Notes: a model not told the origin generated them from the sequence alone. Positions 1 to 9,636 are shown, counted from the stretch's first letter. The stretch: 53,658 nucleotides of DNA from Acidimicrobiia bacterium (GCA_022824805.1 JAJDZE010000045.1:1-53658), one strand, 5' to 3'. Translations and numbers: made by a program.

Positions 1-859
1 CCGCGGGTCGCCTGAAGCCGCCGGGAGGACCAGATCGGTGCGGGCCGCCGCTGCGTGCAGAGGTGCGCGGAGGACCCGGCGGCGGGGGAATCCGCTTACC
101 CGAACCCGAACGAGGCGCCGCGGGAGGCGGCGGGATCGGCCGACCGTCGGCAGACTTCGGAGGCAGCGGCATGCGGGGCGGCGGCGGCAGCGCAGGCCCG
201 GCTGCCTCCTCGGGCGCGGGCCTCGATGGCACCGCCGGTTCCTCGGTACGCGCTGGCGGGCGTTCGGCCGGTGGCGGAATCGGCCGCGCGGATTCTTGGC
301 CGCTTGAGGTGACGAGGCGTCGCGGCGGCGGCACCGGCGGCGGTGCGCCCGCCGGCGGCAGCGTGCTCGGGGGCACCGGGGTGCCAGGCGGCGGCATGTC
401 CGGCGGGGCGCTCGGCGGCTTCGGGGGCGCCGACGCGGCCGCAGCAGCCGGTTGAGATGGTGTCTGGGGGGGTGCTTCTGCGGCCGGCGCAGCAGCGGGC
501 GCCTGCGGCTCGCCCCCAGAGGCCGGCGCAGCCGGCCTCGGCTCAGCCGGGGCCTTGCGAGCCGGACGGGTCGCCGGAGACTGCTGTGCCTCGGCCGAGG
601 CGTCACGTGGGGTTGCGCGCTCGGTCGCAGCGGCAGCGGGCGCCGGCGACTTGCGAGCCTTGCGTGCCTCGGGCGGCGGCTCGTCACGAATCAGTCCTTC
701 ACGCGCGGCCTTGCGCCGGACGCGGTCAGCCTGAGCGTCCTCCATGCTGGACGAGTGCGTCTTCACGCCAATGCCCAGCGACTCGCACACGTCGAGCACC
801 TCGGTGAGCGTCATGCCCAGCTCTTTGGAGAGCTCGTGAACGCGGACTTTCTTCGGCAA
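1..859 (-). CDS. infB: Translation initiation factor IF-2, N-terminal part (cut by window edge)
   Basis: IF-2 is the GTPase that places initiator tRNA on the 30S subunit. Only the N-terminus lies here. The frame is open from position 859 to the window edge. The first 50 or so residues form the IF2_N helical domain (PKKVRVHELSKELGM, then a TLTEVLDVCESLGIGVKTHS-type stretch). After that comes a very long Pro/Ala/Gly-rich linker ending near the edge in a GGFRRP-like motif, as in actinobacterial IF-2. The GTPase domain is outside the window. The start chosen is TTG at 859, because the domain begins there; only a weak GAAAG-type ribosome site precedes it, so the start could lie upstream. It follows nusA after about 100 bases. 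No ylxR-like gene is seen between them. Confidence 0.85.
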   Translation of the reverse strand, partial: MPKKVRVHELSKELGMTLTEVLDVCESLGIGVKTHSSSMEDAQADRVRRKAAREGLIRDEPPPEARKARKSPAPAAAATERATPRDASAEAQQSPATRPARKAPAEPRPAAPASGGEPQAPAAAPAAEAPPQTPSQPAAAAASAPPKPPSAPPDMPPPGTPVPPSTLPPAGAPPPVPPPRRLVTSSGQESARPIPPPAERPPARTEEPAVPSRPAPEEAAGPALPPPPRMPLPPKSADGRPIPPPPAAPRSGSGKRIPPPPGPPRTSARSGGPHRSGPPGGFRRPA

Positions 860-958
860 GCCGTCGGTCTTTCTGTCGGAGGTTCTGTCGAGAGTGGACG
901 GGGCGCCCGGCGGGGCTCAGGGAGTGAAACGGGGACGCGACGAGATGGGCCATCGGCC

Positions 959-2254
959 TCAAAGTGCCGTCGAGTCCGATCGAAGCGTACTGGGGTCGGT
1001 GTGAGCCTCTGCAGGGGTCTCGGCCGCGGCCTCGCTGGACTGCGCGGCGTCGTCGGCCGGCACGGCATCGCCGGCTTGCGCAGCCTCGTTGGTCTGCCCA
1101 GTCTCGTTGGTCTGCACAGCGTCGCCCGCCTCGTCGCCGTCCTGACGCTCGGTGACGGCTTCGGACCACTGGCCCGCCGTGATCGCTTCGCTGCCGTCGG
1201 CGGGAACCCAGGTCTGCTCGCCGGTGTCGGGGTTCGTGACCCATTCCCCCTCGGCCCACTCCTCTCCCGAGTAGCCGGCTTCCTCCTCGGCAATCTGGGT
1301 CTCGCTCTTGATGTCAATGCGCCAACCGGTCAACCGGGCCGCCAAGCGCGCGTTCTGACCCTCGCGGCCGATCGCCAGCGACAGCTGGTGATCGGGCACG
1401 ACTACCTCGGCTACGCCCTCTTCGGAATGAAAGCGAACTTCCCGCACCCGGGCCGGAGACAGCGCCTTCGCCACGAAGTCATGGAGGTCGTCGGAGAACG
1501 GGACGATGTCGATCTTCTCGCCTCGCAGCTCGTTCACGACCTGACGCACCCGGCTGCCGCGGGCACCCACGCACGCCCCGACGGGATCAATGTTGGGGTC
1601 ATTCGACCAGACGGCAATCTTGGTTCGGTGGCCGGGCTCGCGCGCACAGGCCCGTAATTCGACGACGCCATCGGAGATCTCGGGGACTTCCAGCTTGAAC
1701 AGCTCGCGGATCAGTCCTGGGTGCGTGCGCGACACGACGATCTGGGGACCCTTCGCGGTCTTGCGCACCTCCACGATGTACGCCTTGAGGCGGCTGTTGG
1801 GCTCGGGCCGCTCGTAGGGAACCTGCTCGGACTGGGGCAGCAACGCCTCCACACGCCCCAGGTCGAGCAACGTGTAGCGGGCATCGTTCTGCTGGATGAT
1901 GCCGGTGACGATGTCACCCTCGCGCCCGGCGTATTCGTCGTACTTCATGTCGCGCTCGACTTCGCGGATGCGCTGGTTCAGGACCTGCCGCACGGTCTGG
2001 GCCACGATCCTGCCCAAGTCGTGCGGCGTGTCGTCCCATTCGCGCACGACATTGCCCAGCTCATCGACCTCTTGGGCGTACACCGTGATGTTGAACGACT
2101 CGTCGATGATGACGTAGGCCTGCTCGGCGGCGCCCTCGCGGCGCTTGTAGGCCGATTCGAGGCCGTTCGCGACCGCCTCGAGCAAGACCTCGGTGGTCAT
2201 GCCCTTCTCAGCAGCGAGTGCTTGGAGCGCCTCCATGATCTCCGGGCTGTTCAT
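959..2254 (-). CDS. nusA: Transcription termination/antitermination factor NusA
   Basis: The product is a 431-residue RNA polymerase-associated factor controlling pausing, termination and antitermination. The order is NusA N-terminal domain (about 1-125), S1 domain (about 130-200, with GREGDIVTGIIQQ), then two KH domains (GACVGARGSRVRQVV and LAIGREGQNARLAARL, about 215-345). Residues after about 350 form a Glu/Asp/Ala/Gln-rich acidic tail, including repeated QTNE/TNEAAQ-like pieces. The ATG at 2254 is preferred over an upstream one because the conserved MNSPEIMEAL start follows directly. It overlaps the stop of rimP by ATGA, so translation is probably coupled. The rimP-nusA-infB order is the classical operon. 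Confidence 0.95.
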   Translation of the reverse strand: MNSPEIMEALQALAAEKGMTTEVLLEAVANGLESAYKRREGAAEQAYVIIDESFNITVYAQEVDELGNVVREWDDTPHDLGRIVAQTVRQVLNQRIREVERDMKYDEYAGREGDIVTGIIQQNDARYTLLDLGRVEALLPQSEQVPYERPEPNSRLKAYIVEVRKTAKGPQIVVSRTHPGLIRELFKLEVPEISDGVVELRACAREPGHRTKIAVWSNDPNIDPVGACVGARGSRVRQVVNELRGEKIDIVPFSDDLHDFVAKALSPARVREVRFHSEEGVAEVVVPDHQLSLAIGREGQNARLAARLTGWRIDIKSETQIAEEEAGYSGEEWAEGEWVTNPDTGEQTWVPADGSEAITAGQWSEAVTERQDGDEAGDAVQTNETGQTNEAAQAGDAVPADDAAQSSEAAAETPAEAHTDPSTLRSDSTAL

Positions 2255-2907
2255 CGTCCCTGCCTTCCCGAGGGGCTGCGAGGCGGTGAGCCCCATTCGA
2301 ATGTCGTGCGGGCCTTGGCGATGTCGCCGAACGGCAACGACAGCATCTGGCCGACTCCCGGCTGGCTCTGCTGCTCCGCGGCGGCATTGCCGGAAATCTC
2401 CTCGATGCGGACCGAGACAGCGGATCGGTCGGCTTCCAAGATCTCGCCGACGATGCGCCGACGCAGCGGTCCGCTCGTGCGGATGACTGCTCGCTCGCCT
2501 ACCGCGCCTGCAAAGTGCTCTGGACGGCGCAGGCTGCGCTCGAGTCCGGGGCTGGACACCTCGAGCACGTATCGGCCGTTGATCACGTCTGCGGCGTCGA
2601 GTGCGGTGGACAGCCTGCGACTCAGCTTGCTCAGCGCGTCAACGCCGATGGCGCCGCCCTCCGAAGCCGTAGCCAGCACGACGAGCGTGCCGCCTCGCCA
2701 CTGCACGTCGTAGAGGGCACAGCCGGTCTCGGCGGCGATGGGCTCGGCGAGCGCGGTGATCTGCGAAGGGTCGACCGCAGTTGGGGATGCCGTGCTACTG
2801 GGGGCGCGCGAGCTGGCACATTCGGCCTCGCGCGCAGCGACATCTTCGCCGTCTGCACGGGACCGCCCGATATCGGGGGCGCGCGAGGCCGCAGCGGTGT
2901 CAGTCAT
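2251..2907 (-). CDS. rimP: Ribosome maturation factor RimP
   Basis: RimP assists 30S subunit maturation. The product has 218 residues. The first 45 or so are a low-complexity extension not typical of the family. The conserved core starts around ITALAEPIAAETGCALYDV, followed by the LSRRLSTALDA and YVLEVSSPGLERSLRRPEHF motifs that identify RimP. A good ribosome site (AGGGAGG) lies 5 bases before the ATG at 2907. The stop overlaps the nusA start by 4 bases. A tiny 33-codon ORF (2904-3005) overlaps the rimP start by ATGA in the same manner. It reads as a short hydrophobic then basic peptide and is not confidently a gene. Confidence 0.92.
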   Translation of the reverse strand: MTDTAAASRAPDIGRSRADGEDVAAREAECASSRAPSSTASPTAVDPSQITALAEPIAAETGCALYDVQWRGGTLVVLATASEGGAIGVDALSKLSRRLSTALDAADVINGRYVLEVSSPGLERSLRRPEHFAGAVGERAVIRTSGPLRRRIVGEILEADRSAVSVRIEEISGNAAAEQQSQPGVGQMLSLPFGDIAKARTTFEWGSPPRSPSGRQGR

Positions 2908-3154
2908 CGCAACCTCCCTGTCCGCGTCGCTTCAGCCGCCCGCGGGCTGTGCCTGCGGTACCAGCCCTTGCGGCCGAGCCACAAGGACCCGACCCACAAG
3001 AACATGGCGCAGAGCCCAGGTCCGACCGAAACTGTCCTGAAGGCACGACGCTACCAAGGCGCTCAGAGGGTTCCCGACCGCGATGTGGCCCGATCGTGCC
3101 GACCGGCGCCCGCAACTCGACTGCCGCGGCGGCTCGATCTCGTGGCCCGGACGC

Positions 3155-4366
3155 CTAGCGGCGGCGTATGAGGGCGACGCGCTCGGCGGCCTGATTCACG
3201 TCGTCGCCCTGCTCGCTGACCAGCGCAGCGCGGTCGGCTTCGGCTGCAGCCGCCGCGCCGGCCTCTGCTCGCGACAACGCCGCGTCGACGCCGTCGGCCG
3301 CAACGATCTCAGCCCAGCTCACCAGCGCCGCGACCATCTCGTCCTCAGGCACCACAGCAACGACCTGGCCCTTCACGAACAAGTGACCGCGGGATCGGCC
3401 CGCGGCAATCCCCAGGTCGGCACTGCGTGCCTCGCCCGGCCCGTTCACCACGCAGCCCATCACGGCGACTTGCACGGGCAGTTCGAGGTCACGGAACGCT
3501 TCTTGGGCATCCTGGGCCACCGAGATCACGTCGACTTCGGCGCGGCCGCACGACGGGCACGCAATGAGATCAGTGCCCGAAAGCTCCCGCAGACCCAGCG
3601 CCTGGAGCAACTGCTGGCCGGCGGTGGCCTCCTGGACAGGATCGGCGGTGAGGCTGTAGCGAATCGTGTCGCCGATGCCTTCATTCAGCAGGGTCGCTAT
3701 GCCTGCCGTGGACTTGACCAGACCGGCGGGCGGGGGGCCGGCTTCGGTGACGCCGAGATGCAGCGGGAAATCGACCTCGTCGGCGAGCAGCCGGTACGAC
3801 TCCACCATCAGGGTCACATCGCTGGCCTTGACCGAGATCTTGACGTCATCGAATCCCACCTCGTCGAAGTAGCCGAGCTCCCGCTTGGCCGATTCGACCA
3901 GCGCGGCAGGTGTCATGCCGAAGCGCGATTCGATGTCGGGGTCGAGGGAACCGCCATTGACGCCGATGCGGATCGGCACACCGCGATCGCGGGCCTCGGT
4001 CGCGACGGCGCGGATCTGGTCGGGCTTGCGGATATTGCCCGGATTCAGCCGCAAGCACGCCACCCCGGCGTCGAGCGCGGCGAGCGCGAGCCGGTATTGG
4101 AAGTGGACGTCGGCCACGAGGGGCACGGGCGAACGCGGAACGATCTGCGCGAGCGCCTCGACTGCCGCTATGTCGTTGGCTGTGCAGCGCACGATGTCCG
4201 CCCCGGCGCCGGCCAGCGCGTAGATCTGCGCGAGCGTGCCGTCGACATCGGATGTCTTGGTGGTGGTCATCGATTGCACCGATATGGGTGCATCGCCCCC
4301 GACCGCGACGGCGCCGACATGCACTTGGCGGGTGCGCCGTCGGGCGTAGCCGGCAGTCGTGCTCAT
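3155..4366 (-). CDS. ispG: 4-hydroxy-3-methylbut-2-en-1-yl diphosphate synthase (GcpE)
   Basis: IspG is the iron-sulfur enzyme converting methylerythritol cyclodiphosphate to HMBPP in the non-mevalonate isoprenoid pathway. The product has 403 residues, the normal bacterial length. The N-terminal TIM barrel has ISVQSMTTTKTSDVDGTLAQ and LVADVHFQYRLAL. The C-terminal cluster domain carries CPSCGR and MGCVVNGPGEA, which supply the [4Fe-4S] cysteines, followed by a long helical Ala-rich tail ending in ERVALIRRR. It lies just downstream of rseP and dxr, so two enzymes of the same pathway flank the membrane protease. Confidence 0.96.
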   Translation of the reverse strand: MSTTAGYARRRTRQVHVGAVAVGGDAPISVQSMTTTKTSDVDGTLAQIYALAGAGADIVRCTANDIAAVEALAQIVPRSPVPLVADVHFQYRLALAALDAGVACLRLNPGNIRKPDQIRAVATEARDRGVPIRIGVNGGSLDPDIESRFGMTPAALVESAKRELGYFDEVGFDDVKISVKASDVTLMVESYRLLADEVDFPLHLGVTEAGPPPAGLVKSTAGIATLLNEGIGDTIRYSLTADPVQEATAGQQLLQALGLRELSGTDLIACPSCGRAEVDVISVAQDAQEAFRDLELPVQVAVMGCVVNGPGEARSADLGIAAGRSRGHLFVKGQVVAVVPEDEMVAALVSWAEIVAADGVDAALSRAEAGAAAAAEADRAALVSEQGDDVNQAAERVALIRRR

Positions 4367-4379
4367 GTCGCGGCAGGTC

Positions 4380-5621
4380 TCACAGGTCGATGGGGTTGGC
4401 GAGGTCGAGGTAGAGCAAGCCGATCGCCAGCAGGGCGAGCGCAGTCACCACCACGGCGACCACCGGGGCCAACGCCCGCGGATCGCTCAAGTACCGTTCG
4501 CGCCCGCCGCGTTCCCGCCAGCGCTCGTAAGTGGCGATCGCCACATGGCCGCCGTCGAACGGCGGCACCGGCACCATGTTGAACACGCCGAGGAAGACAT
4601 TGACCATGGCAAACATCAGCGCCCGCTCGGACCACCCCCAAGAGGTGTCCGAAGCCAGGTCCACGATGCCGATCACGCCCAACGGTCGCGTGCCCAGGTC
4701 GTCGTTCGCCGAAGGATCACCAGGCGGCGACACGATCCGGTCGATCACGTCGCCGAAGTTCGCGAACAACGACCAGATGCCGCGCACCGAATCGACCGTC
4801 GCCCGCCCGAGGTCGGCGAACGCGCGAGCCGTCGCTGTGGGCAGTCCGGCTGTCTCATAGGTGACCGCCTGGGCGGCGCGGACTCCCAACAGGCCCTGTC
4901 CTGTCTCGGGGTCTGCCGCCAGCGTGGTCTCCGTGGCGAGGAAGGCGCCGTCCCGCTCGATCTCCAGCAGCACCAGTTCGCCGGGCCGAGCCTGCACCTG
5001 CGACACGAAGGCATTCCAATCCTCAGTGACGACACCGTTCACACCCACAATGCGGTCGCCCACCTCGATGCCCGCCGTGCCGGCCGGGAGCGTCACGCCG
5101 TCTCGCTGGCTCATCACCTCGGCAACCTGCCAGCGATTCTCCTCGAGGGCGGGTGCGCCAAGCGCTGCATGCAACACCACGTAGGCGACCAGCGCCATCG
5201 CCAGGTGCATGAGCGAACCGGCACATACCACCAGAAGCCGGCGGGGATAGCTCTTGACGCGGTAGGCCCGGTGCTCATCGCCGGGGTCGACCGCGTCGCC
5301 GCTCGACATGCCGATCACGCGCACATAGGCGCCGAGCGGCAGGGCGCGCAGTCCGTAGGTGGTTTCGCCGCGGCGCAAGCTCCACAGCCGCGGACCGAAG
5401 CCGAGGAAGAAATCGGTGACCTTCATGCCCACAGCACGCGCAGCCGCGTAATGGCCGAGCTCGTGCATGAACAGCACACCGGCGAGCACAGCCGCTGCGC
5501 CGACGGCGAACGGGTAACGCCAAGCCAGCAGTGCAAGCACCACAAGCGCTGCCATGCCCCCGACGGTGCGCGCGACCGAGCTCAGCGACGGCGCCTGCGG
5601 CTCGTCGGTATGGCCCCTCAT
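4380..5621 (-). CDS. rseP: RIP-type zinc metalloprotease (RseP/Rip1-like site-2 protease)
   Basis: This is a membrane-embedded M50 protease that cleaves anti-sigma factors or other membrane proteins. The product has 413 residues. Transmembrane segments lie near residues 20-60, with the zinc-binding HELGH motif inside the second. A PDZ domain follows (GIEVGDRIVGVNG, about 190-270). The third zinc ligand region NMVPVPPFDGGH comes near residue 345, and a C-terminal membrane helix closes the protein. The ATG overlaps the dxr stop by 4 bases, and ispG follows after 13 bases. The dxr-rseP-ispG order is the usual actinobacterial arrangement. Confidence 0.95.
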   Translation of the reverse strand: MRGHTDEPQAPSLSSVARTVGGMAALVVLALLAWRYPFAVGAAAVLAGVLFMHELGHYAAARAVGMKVTDFFLGFGPRLWSLRRGETTYGLRALPLGAYVRVIGMSSGDAVDPGDEHRAYRVKSYPRRLLVVCAGSLMHLAMALVAYVVLHAALGAPALEENRWQVAEVMSQRDGVTLPAGTAGIEVGDRIVGVNGVVTEDWNAFVSQVQARPGELVLLEIERDGAFLATETTLAADPETGQGLLGVRAAQAVTYETAGLPTATARAFADLGRATVDSVRGIWSLFANFGDVIDRIVSPPGDPSANDDLGTRPLGVIGIVDLASDTSWGWSERALMFAMVNVFLGVFNMVPVPPFDGGHVAIATYERWRERGGRERYLSDPRALAPVVAVVVTALALLAIGLLYLDLANPIDL

Positions 5622-6772
5622 GCGCGGATGCCCATCACAGCAGCAGCCGCTGAGCGGCGGCCCCCACGATCCGCAGCGATGACCGCATCCACGCTGTCCG
5701 CCGAGGCGCCGTCGTGATCCTGCATCGCGGCCGAGATGACGCGCTCGATCTCATGCCAGCGCAGCTGCCCGGCCAGGAATGCACCCACAGCATGCTCGTT
5801 GGCGCCGTTCAGCCACGCGGGTGCAGTGCCGCCCGTTCGGCCCGCGTCGTAGGCCAAGCCCAGGCAGCCGAACGTCTCGGTGTCTGGCACGTCGAAATCG
5901 AGGCGGCCGACCGTCGACCAGTCGACAGCGCCGAACGGCGTTTCGATGCGCTCGGGATAGGCCAAGGCGTAGCCGATCGGCAGGCGCATGTCCGGCAGGG
6001 AGAGCTGCGCGACGGTGCTGCCGTCGGCGAACGTCACCATCGAGTGAACGACCGACTGCGGCTGGATGACTACCTCGATCCGGTCGTAGTCGACCCCGAA
6101 CAGCTCATGCGCCTCGATGACCTCGAGGCCCTTGTTCATGAGGGTCGAAGAGTCGACGGTGATCTTCGGCCCCATCGACCACGTGGGGTGCGCCAAGGCG
6201 TCTGCCACCGTCACCTCCCGCAACTCGGCGGCAGAACGGCCGCGGAACGGCCCGCCGCTGCCGGTGAGAACCAGCCGCTCCGGCGGTGCCGACTGGCCGA
6301 CCAGGCACTGGTGCACCGCACTGTGCTCGCTGTCGACCGGAATGAGCTCCGCGCCGGACACTGCCCGCAAGGGCTGCACCAGCGGTCCCGCCGCGATGAG
6401 GCTCTCCTTGTTCGCCAGCGCCAGGCGACGCCCGGCCCGAAGCGCCGCCAAGGTGACACCGAGGCCCGCGAAGCCCACCACTCCGTTCACCACGACGTCG
6501 GCCGTGCCGGCGAGCTCGGCGAACGCGTCGGCACCAGCCAGCACCTCGACTCCGGCGGGCAGCGCGGCCCGCAGCTCCGGCACCCGCCCTGCATCGCCGA
6601 TGGCGACTGCGGCGGGCGCGAACTCGTTGGCCTGGGCTGCGAGCTCGCTCACCGAGCTGTTGGCAGCAAGGGCGACGGCCCGGAACCGGTCCGGCTCGGC
6701 GCGCATGACCTCCAGCGTCTGGGTGCCGATCGAACCCGTCGAGCCGAGCACCGCGACGGTTGTCGCGCCCAT
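5618..6772 (-). CDS. dxr: 1-deoxy-D-xylulose 5-phosphate reductoisomerase
   Basis: Dxr performs the first committed step of the methylerythritol phosphate pathway, using NADPH. The product has 384 residues. The nucleotide-binding motif VAVLGSTGSIGTQTLEV begins within ten residues of the chosen ATG at 6772. Active-site motifs are LANKESLIAAG, IPVDSEHSA (metal-binding D and E) and the MGPKITVDSSTLMNKGLE stretch. A longer reading frame exists upstream, but it overlaps cdsA and has no conserved content. The gene begins 4 bases after the cdsA stop and overlaps rseP. Confidence 0.96.
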   Translation of the reverse strand: MGATTVAVLGSTGSIGTQTLEVMRAEPDRFRAVALAANSSVSELAAQANEFAPAAVAIGDAGRVPELRAALPAGVEVLAGADAFAELAGTADVVVNGVVGFAGLGVTLAALRAGRRLALANKESLIAAGPLVQPLRAVSGAELIPVDSEHSAVHQCLVGQSAPPERLVLTGSGGPFRGRSAAELREVTVADALAHPTWSMGPKITVDSSTLMNKGLEVIEAHELFGVDYDRIEVVIQPQSVVHSMVTFADGSTVAQLSLPDMRLPIGYALAYPERIETPFGAVDWSTVGRLDFDVPDTETFGCLGLAYDAGRTGGTAPAWLNGANEHAVGAFLAGQLRWHEIERVISAAMQDHDGASADSVDAVIAADRGGRRSAAAAVMGIRA

Positions 6773-6776
6773 GGGC

Positions 6777-8228
6777 CTATCCGACGACGAAGGTGCCGAC
6801 GAAGTACGCCGCCGGCAAGGAAAAGAGCAGCGCGTCGAAGCGATCGAAGACACCGCCGTGGCCGGGCAGCAGGCTGCCCATGTCCTTGATCGCCACATCG
6901 CGCTTGACCATCGACTGCGTCAGATCGCCCAGCGGTGCGGCAAGTGCGACGGCAAGGCTCAGCCACAGTGCGTCGAGCAAGCCTCCGGTCCACGGGTACA
7001 CGCCAGGGAAACGATTCATCACGAGCGTGGTGATCACCACCGACAGCACGATGCCCCCGATGAGACCCTCGTGCGTCTTGCTCGGGCTGATGCGCGCCGA
7101 GAGTCTGCTCTGGCCTGTCGTTCGACCCACGACATAGCCGCCCACGTCGTACACCACTGTGCCGATCACAGCGGCAATCAGCATCGAGTCGCCGTTCGGC
7201 TCACGCAGGATCAGCGCAGCGAACGATCCCAAGCCGCCGATCCACAGAAGACCCAGCGCTGTGATGGCCATGTTCGCGGTGGGATGGTCTCGCTCGACGC
7301 CGAACAGGAACCAGCAGAGGATGGTCACCGCTGAGACGGCCAGCACGATCGGATACGCCTCGACACCGCGCAGGTGCACGCCGACGGTCAAGCCCGCGAC
7401 GCCCGCGAGACCTGCCAGCGTCGCCGGGCGGTAGCCCAGCGGCCGGGCGGCCCGGTAGAACTCTGCTGCGGCCAGCACCAGCACGATCGCGACGAGCGCG
7501 ACCGTGGCCGGGTTGCCGGCCCGCAGCGCGCTGAAGAACAGCGCTGCCAGCACGGCGCCCACCGCGATGGCAGCCGGCAGGTTGCGACCGGTGCCGCCGG
7601 CCTCCGAAGGGGCGTTGTGCAAGACAGTCCGGGCTTCGTCGCTCACGACTCCACGCTCCTCATAGTCCTGATTCCCCTCGCGCCAGTGTGATGCCGACGC
7701 ATCGAGCTGCGCCCATTGAGCGAAGCGATCAGTCTCAGATGGCGCAGCACCAGCCTCCGACGGTACTTCGGCAGCGGTCGGGGCCGCGGCGACCGACGCC
7801 GGATCGTCGGCGGACGGCGCGGCAGTCTCAGCGGGGGGCGCCACCTGCATCTCGGCCAGCGTCGGGGGGGCATCGGCAGGCGGGATCGACGGCGGTGTCG
7901 CCTCAGCAGGCGAATCGAACAGCGGTTCAAGACTCTCTTCGGCGGGTGCTTCGGAGTCGGGGTCGGGGTCGGGGGCCGCCCGAGTCTCGCCGGCCAGACG
8001 CGGGTCGTCGGGAAGCTGGGGGAACAGGCGGGAGCCGCCGCGACGCTCTGGCGCCGTATCCGCCGGTTCGGGTTCTGCAGGCGGCGCCGCCGGCTCACCC
8101 GACGCCGAAGCGTCGTCGGAATCGAAGTTCACCAGCGGCCGGGTCGCGCCCAGCGGATCGTCGGCACCCGCCGCATCGCTGGGATCGGAACCGGAGCGGG
8201 CCGGCGGATGCGCGCTGCTATCGGACAT
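6777..8228 (-). CDS. cdsA: Phosphatidate cytidylyltransferase with long disordered N-terminus
   Basis: CdsA makes CDP-diacylglycerol from phosphatidic acid and CTP, the precursor of membrane phospholipids. The product has 483 residues, against about 270-300 for typical CdsA. The extra 200 or so N-terminal residues are Pro/Ala/Glu/Asp-rich with no hydrophobic segment, probably cytosolic and disordered. From about residue 215 there are seven or eight membrane helices. The C-terminal family signature is intact: KRDVAIKDMGSLLPGHGGVFDR. Downstream of frr and upstream of dxr, as is usual. Confidence 0.94.
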   Translation of the reverse strand: MSDSSAHPPARSGSDPSDAAGADDPLGATRPLVNFDSDDASASGEPAAPPAEPEPADTAPERRGGSRLFPQLPDDPRLAGETRAAPDPDPDSEAPAEESLEPLFDSPAEATPPSIPPADAPPTLAEMQVAPPAETAAPSADDPASVAAAPTAAEVPSEAGAAPSETDRFAQWAQLDASASHWREGNQDYEERGVVSDEARTVLHNAPSEAGGTGRNLPAAIAVGAVLAALFFSALRAGNPATVALVAIVLVLAAAEFYRAARPLGYRPATLAGLAGVAGLTVGVHLRGVEAYPIVLAVSAVTILCWFLFGVERDHPTANMAITALGLLWIGGLGSFAALILREPNGDSMLIAAVIGTVVYDVGGYVVGRTTGQSRLSARISPSKTHEGLIGGIVLSVVITTLVMNRFPGVYPWTGGLLDALWLSLAVALAAPLGDLTQSMVKRDVAIKDMGSLLPGHGGVFDRFDALLFSLPAAYFVGTFVVG

Positions 8229-8248
8229 CTACCTTCACACCTGCTCGG

Positions 8249-8815
8249 TCAGACCTCGAGGAGTTCTTGCTCCTTGGCATCCAACGCCCGGTCAATGTCT
8301 CCGACGAATTTGGCGGTGTCGGCGTCGAGCTCCTGCTCGAAGCTGCGCTTCTGGTCGGCGGAGATCTCCTTTTCCTTTTCGAGGGTATCGAGATCGTGGC
8401 GAGCACTGCGACGCAGATTGCGCACCGCGACGCGCCCGTCCTCGGCCATCTGCTTCACCACACGTACCAGATCCTTGCGCCGATCCTCGGTCAAGGGAGG
8501 GAAGAGCAGTCGCAGGATATGGCCATCGCTCGACGGGTTGATGCCAAGGTCAGACTCCATCACCGCCTTGGAGATGGCGTCGAGCGCACCCCGGTCGAAC
8601 GGCTGGATGACCAGCATGCGTGCCTCGGGCACCGAGAATCCCGCGAGCTGCTGCAGCGGGACTGCTGCGCCGTAGTAGTCGACTTGCAGCTTCTCGACCA
8701 GCGCTGGCGTCGCGCGGCCCGTGCGGACGGTGGCAAAGCTGCCGCGGGCATGTTCGACAGCGCCCCGCATCCGCTCACGAGCGTCCGCACAGACCTCAGC
8801 GGCGAATTCGCTCAC
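8249..8815 (-). CDS. frr: Ribosome recycling factor
   Basis: RRF splits the post-termination ribosome together with EF-G. The product has 188 residues, close to the family norm of 185. It has the VRTGRATPALVEKLQVDYYG, PFDRGALDAISKAV and GINPSSDGHILRL motifs, and the two-helix region LTEDRRKDLVRVVKQMAEDGRVAVRN. It is the second gene after pyrH, in the classical rpsB-tsf-pyrH-frr-cdsA order. Confidence 0.97.
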   Translation of the reverse strand: MSEFAAEVCADARERMRGAVEHARGSFATVRTGRATPALVEKLQVDYYGAAVPLQQLAGFSVPEARMLVIQPFDRGALDAISKAVMESDLGINPSSDGHILRLLFPPLTEDRRKDLVRVVKQMAEDGRVAVRNLRRSARHDLDTLEKEKEISADQKRSFEQELDADTAKFVGDIDRALDAKEQELLEV

Positions 8816-8858
8816 CCGACCAGCGTAGCGATGACCTGACAGGAGCGGCTGTCACCCC

Positions 8859-9608
8859 TCAGCGCACCAGCGTGCCGAGCGCCTCGCCTTCGACGACGCG
8901 GCGGAAGTTGCCCTGCGTCATGAGGTCGAAGACCACGATGGGAGTGGCATTGTCCTTGCACACGGCGATCGCCGCTGAGTCCATCACTGCCAGCTCACGG
9001 GACAGCACTTCGAGAAACGTGACGTCGCTGAGGAGCTGAGCATCGGGATCGGTCTGCGGATCGGCCGTATAGACCCCGTTGACACCGGAATGAGTGCCCT
9101 TCAGCACGACATCGGCGTCGACTTCCGCGGCGCGCAACGCTGCCGCCGTGTCGGTGGTGAAGAACGGGTTGCCGGTGCCCGCCGCAAAGATCACCACACG
9201 GCCCTTCTCCAGGTGACGCACGGCCCGGCGCCGGATGTAGGGCTCTGCGATCTGTGCCATGCCGATGGCGGTCATGACACGGGTGGGAACCTCCCTGCGT
9301 TCGAGCGCATCCTGCAACGCGAGCGCGTTGATGACGGTGGCGAGCATGCCCATGTGATCCGACTGGGCGCGGTCCATGCCGCCGATCGAGCCCGCCATGC
9401 CCCGCCAGATGTTGCCGCCCCCGACGACGACGGCGATATCGACCTTCAATGAGGACCAGACGTCGGCAATCTCCGACGCCAGCGAATCCACCACGGCAGC
9501 ACTGACGTTGTTCCCTCCGGCGTCGGCCAACGCCTCGCCGGACAGCTTGAGCACCACCCGCTTCCAATCACGGGCTGCGCTCTCTCGCGGAGCTCCCGGT
9601 TGCGTCAC
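8859..9608 (-). CDS. pyrH: UMP kinase
   Basis: PyrH phosphorylates UMP to UDP. The product has 249 residues and belongs to the amino-acid kinase fold. Motifs are VVLKLSGEAL at the N-terminus, VVVGGGNIWRG, the MGMLATVINALALQDAL helix, and FAAGTGNPFFTTDTAAALRA for nucleotide binding. The short N-terminal extension MTQPGAPRESAARDW is not conserved. It lies between tsf and frr in the same orientation. Confidence 0.97.
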   Translation of the reverse strand: MTQPGAPRESAARDWKRVVLKLSGEALADAGGNNVSAAVVDSLASEIADVWSSLKVDIAVVVGGGNIWRGMAGSIGGMDRAQSDHMGMLATVINALALQDALERREVPTRVMTAIGMAQIAEPYIRRRAVRHLEKGRVVIFAAGTGNPFFTTDTAAALRAAEVDADVVLKGTHSGVNGVYTADPQTDPDAQLLSDVTFLEVLSRELAVMDSAAIAVCKDNATPIVVFDLMTQGNFRRVVEGEALGTLVR

Positions 9609-9636
9609 CTGAGTCGCGCCGCAGCCACAGCGATGC

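Noticed and set aside
2904..3005. 33-codon ORF overlapping the rimP start
   Set aside because: The ATGA overlap and hydrophobic start are suggestive, but no ribosome site or family was seen, so it is mentioned only under rimP.
452..5717. Long plus-strand frames opposite nusA, ispG and rseP (up to about 500 codons)
   Set aside because: They mirror genes with clear conserved motifs on the minus strand; long antisense frames are expected in GC-rich DNA and their translations are compositionally skewed.
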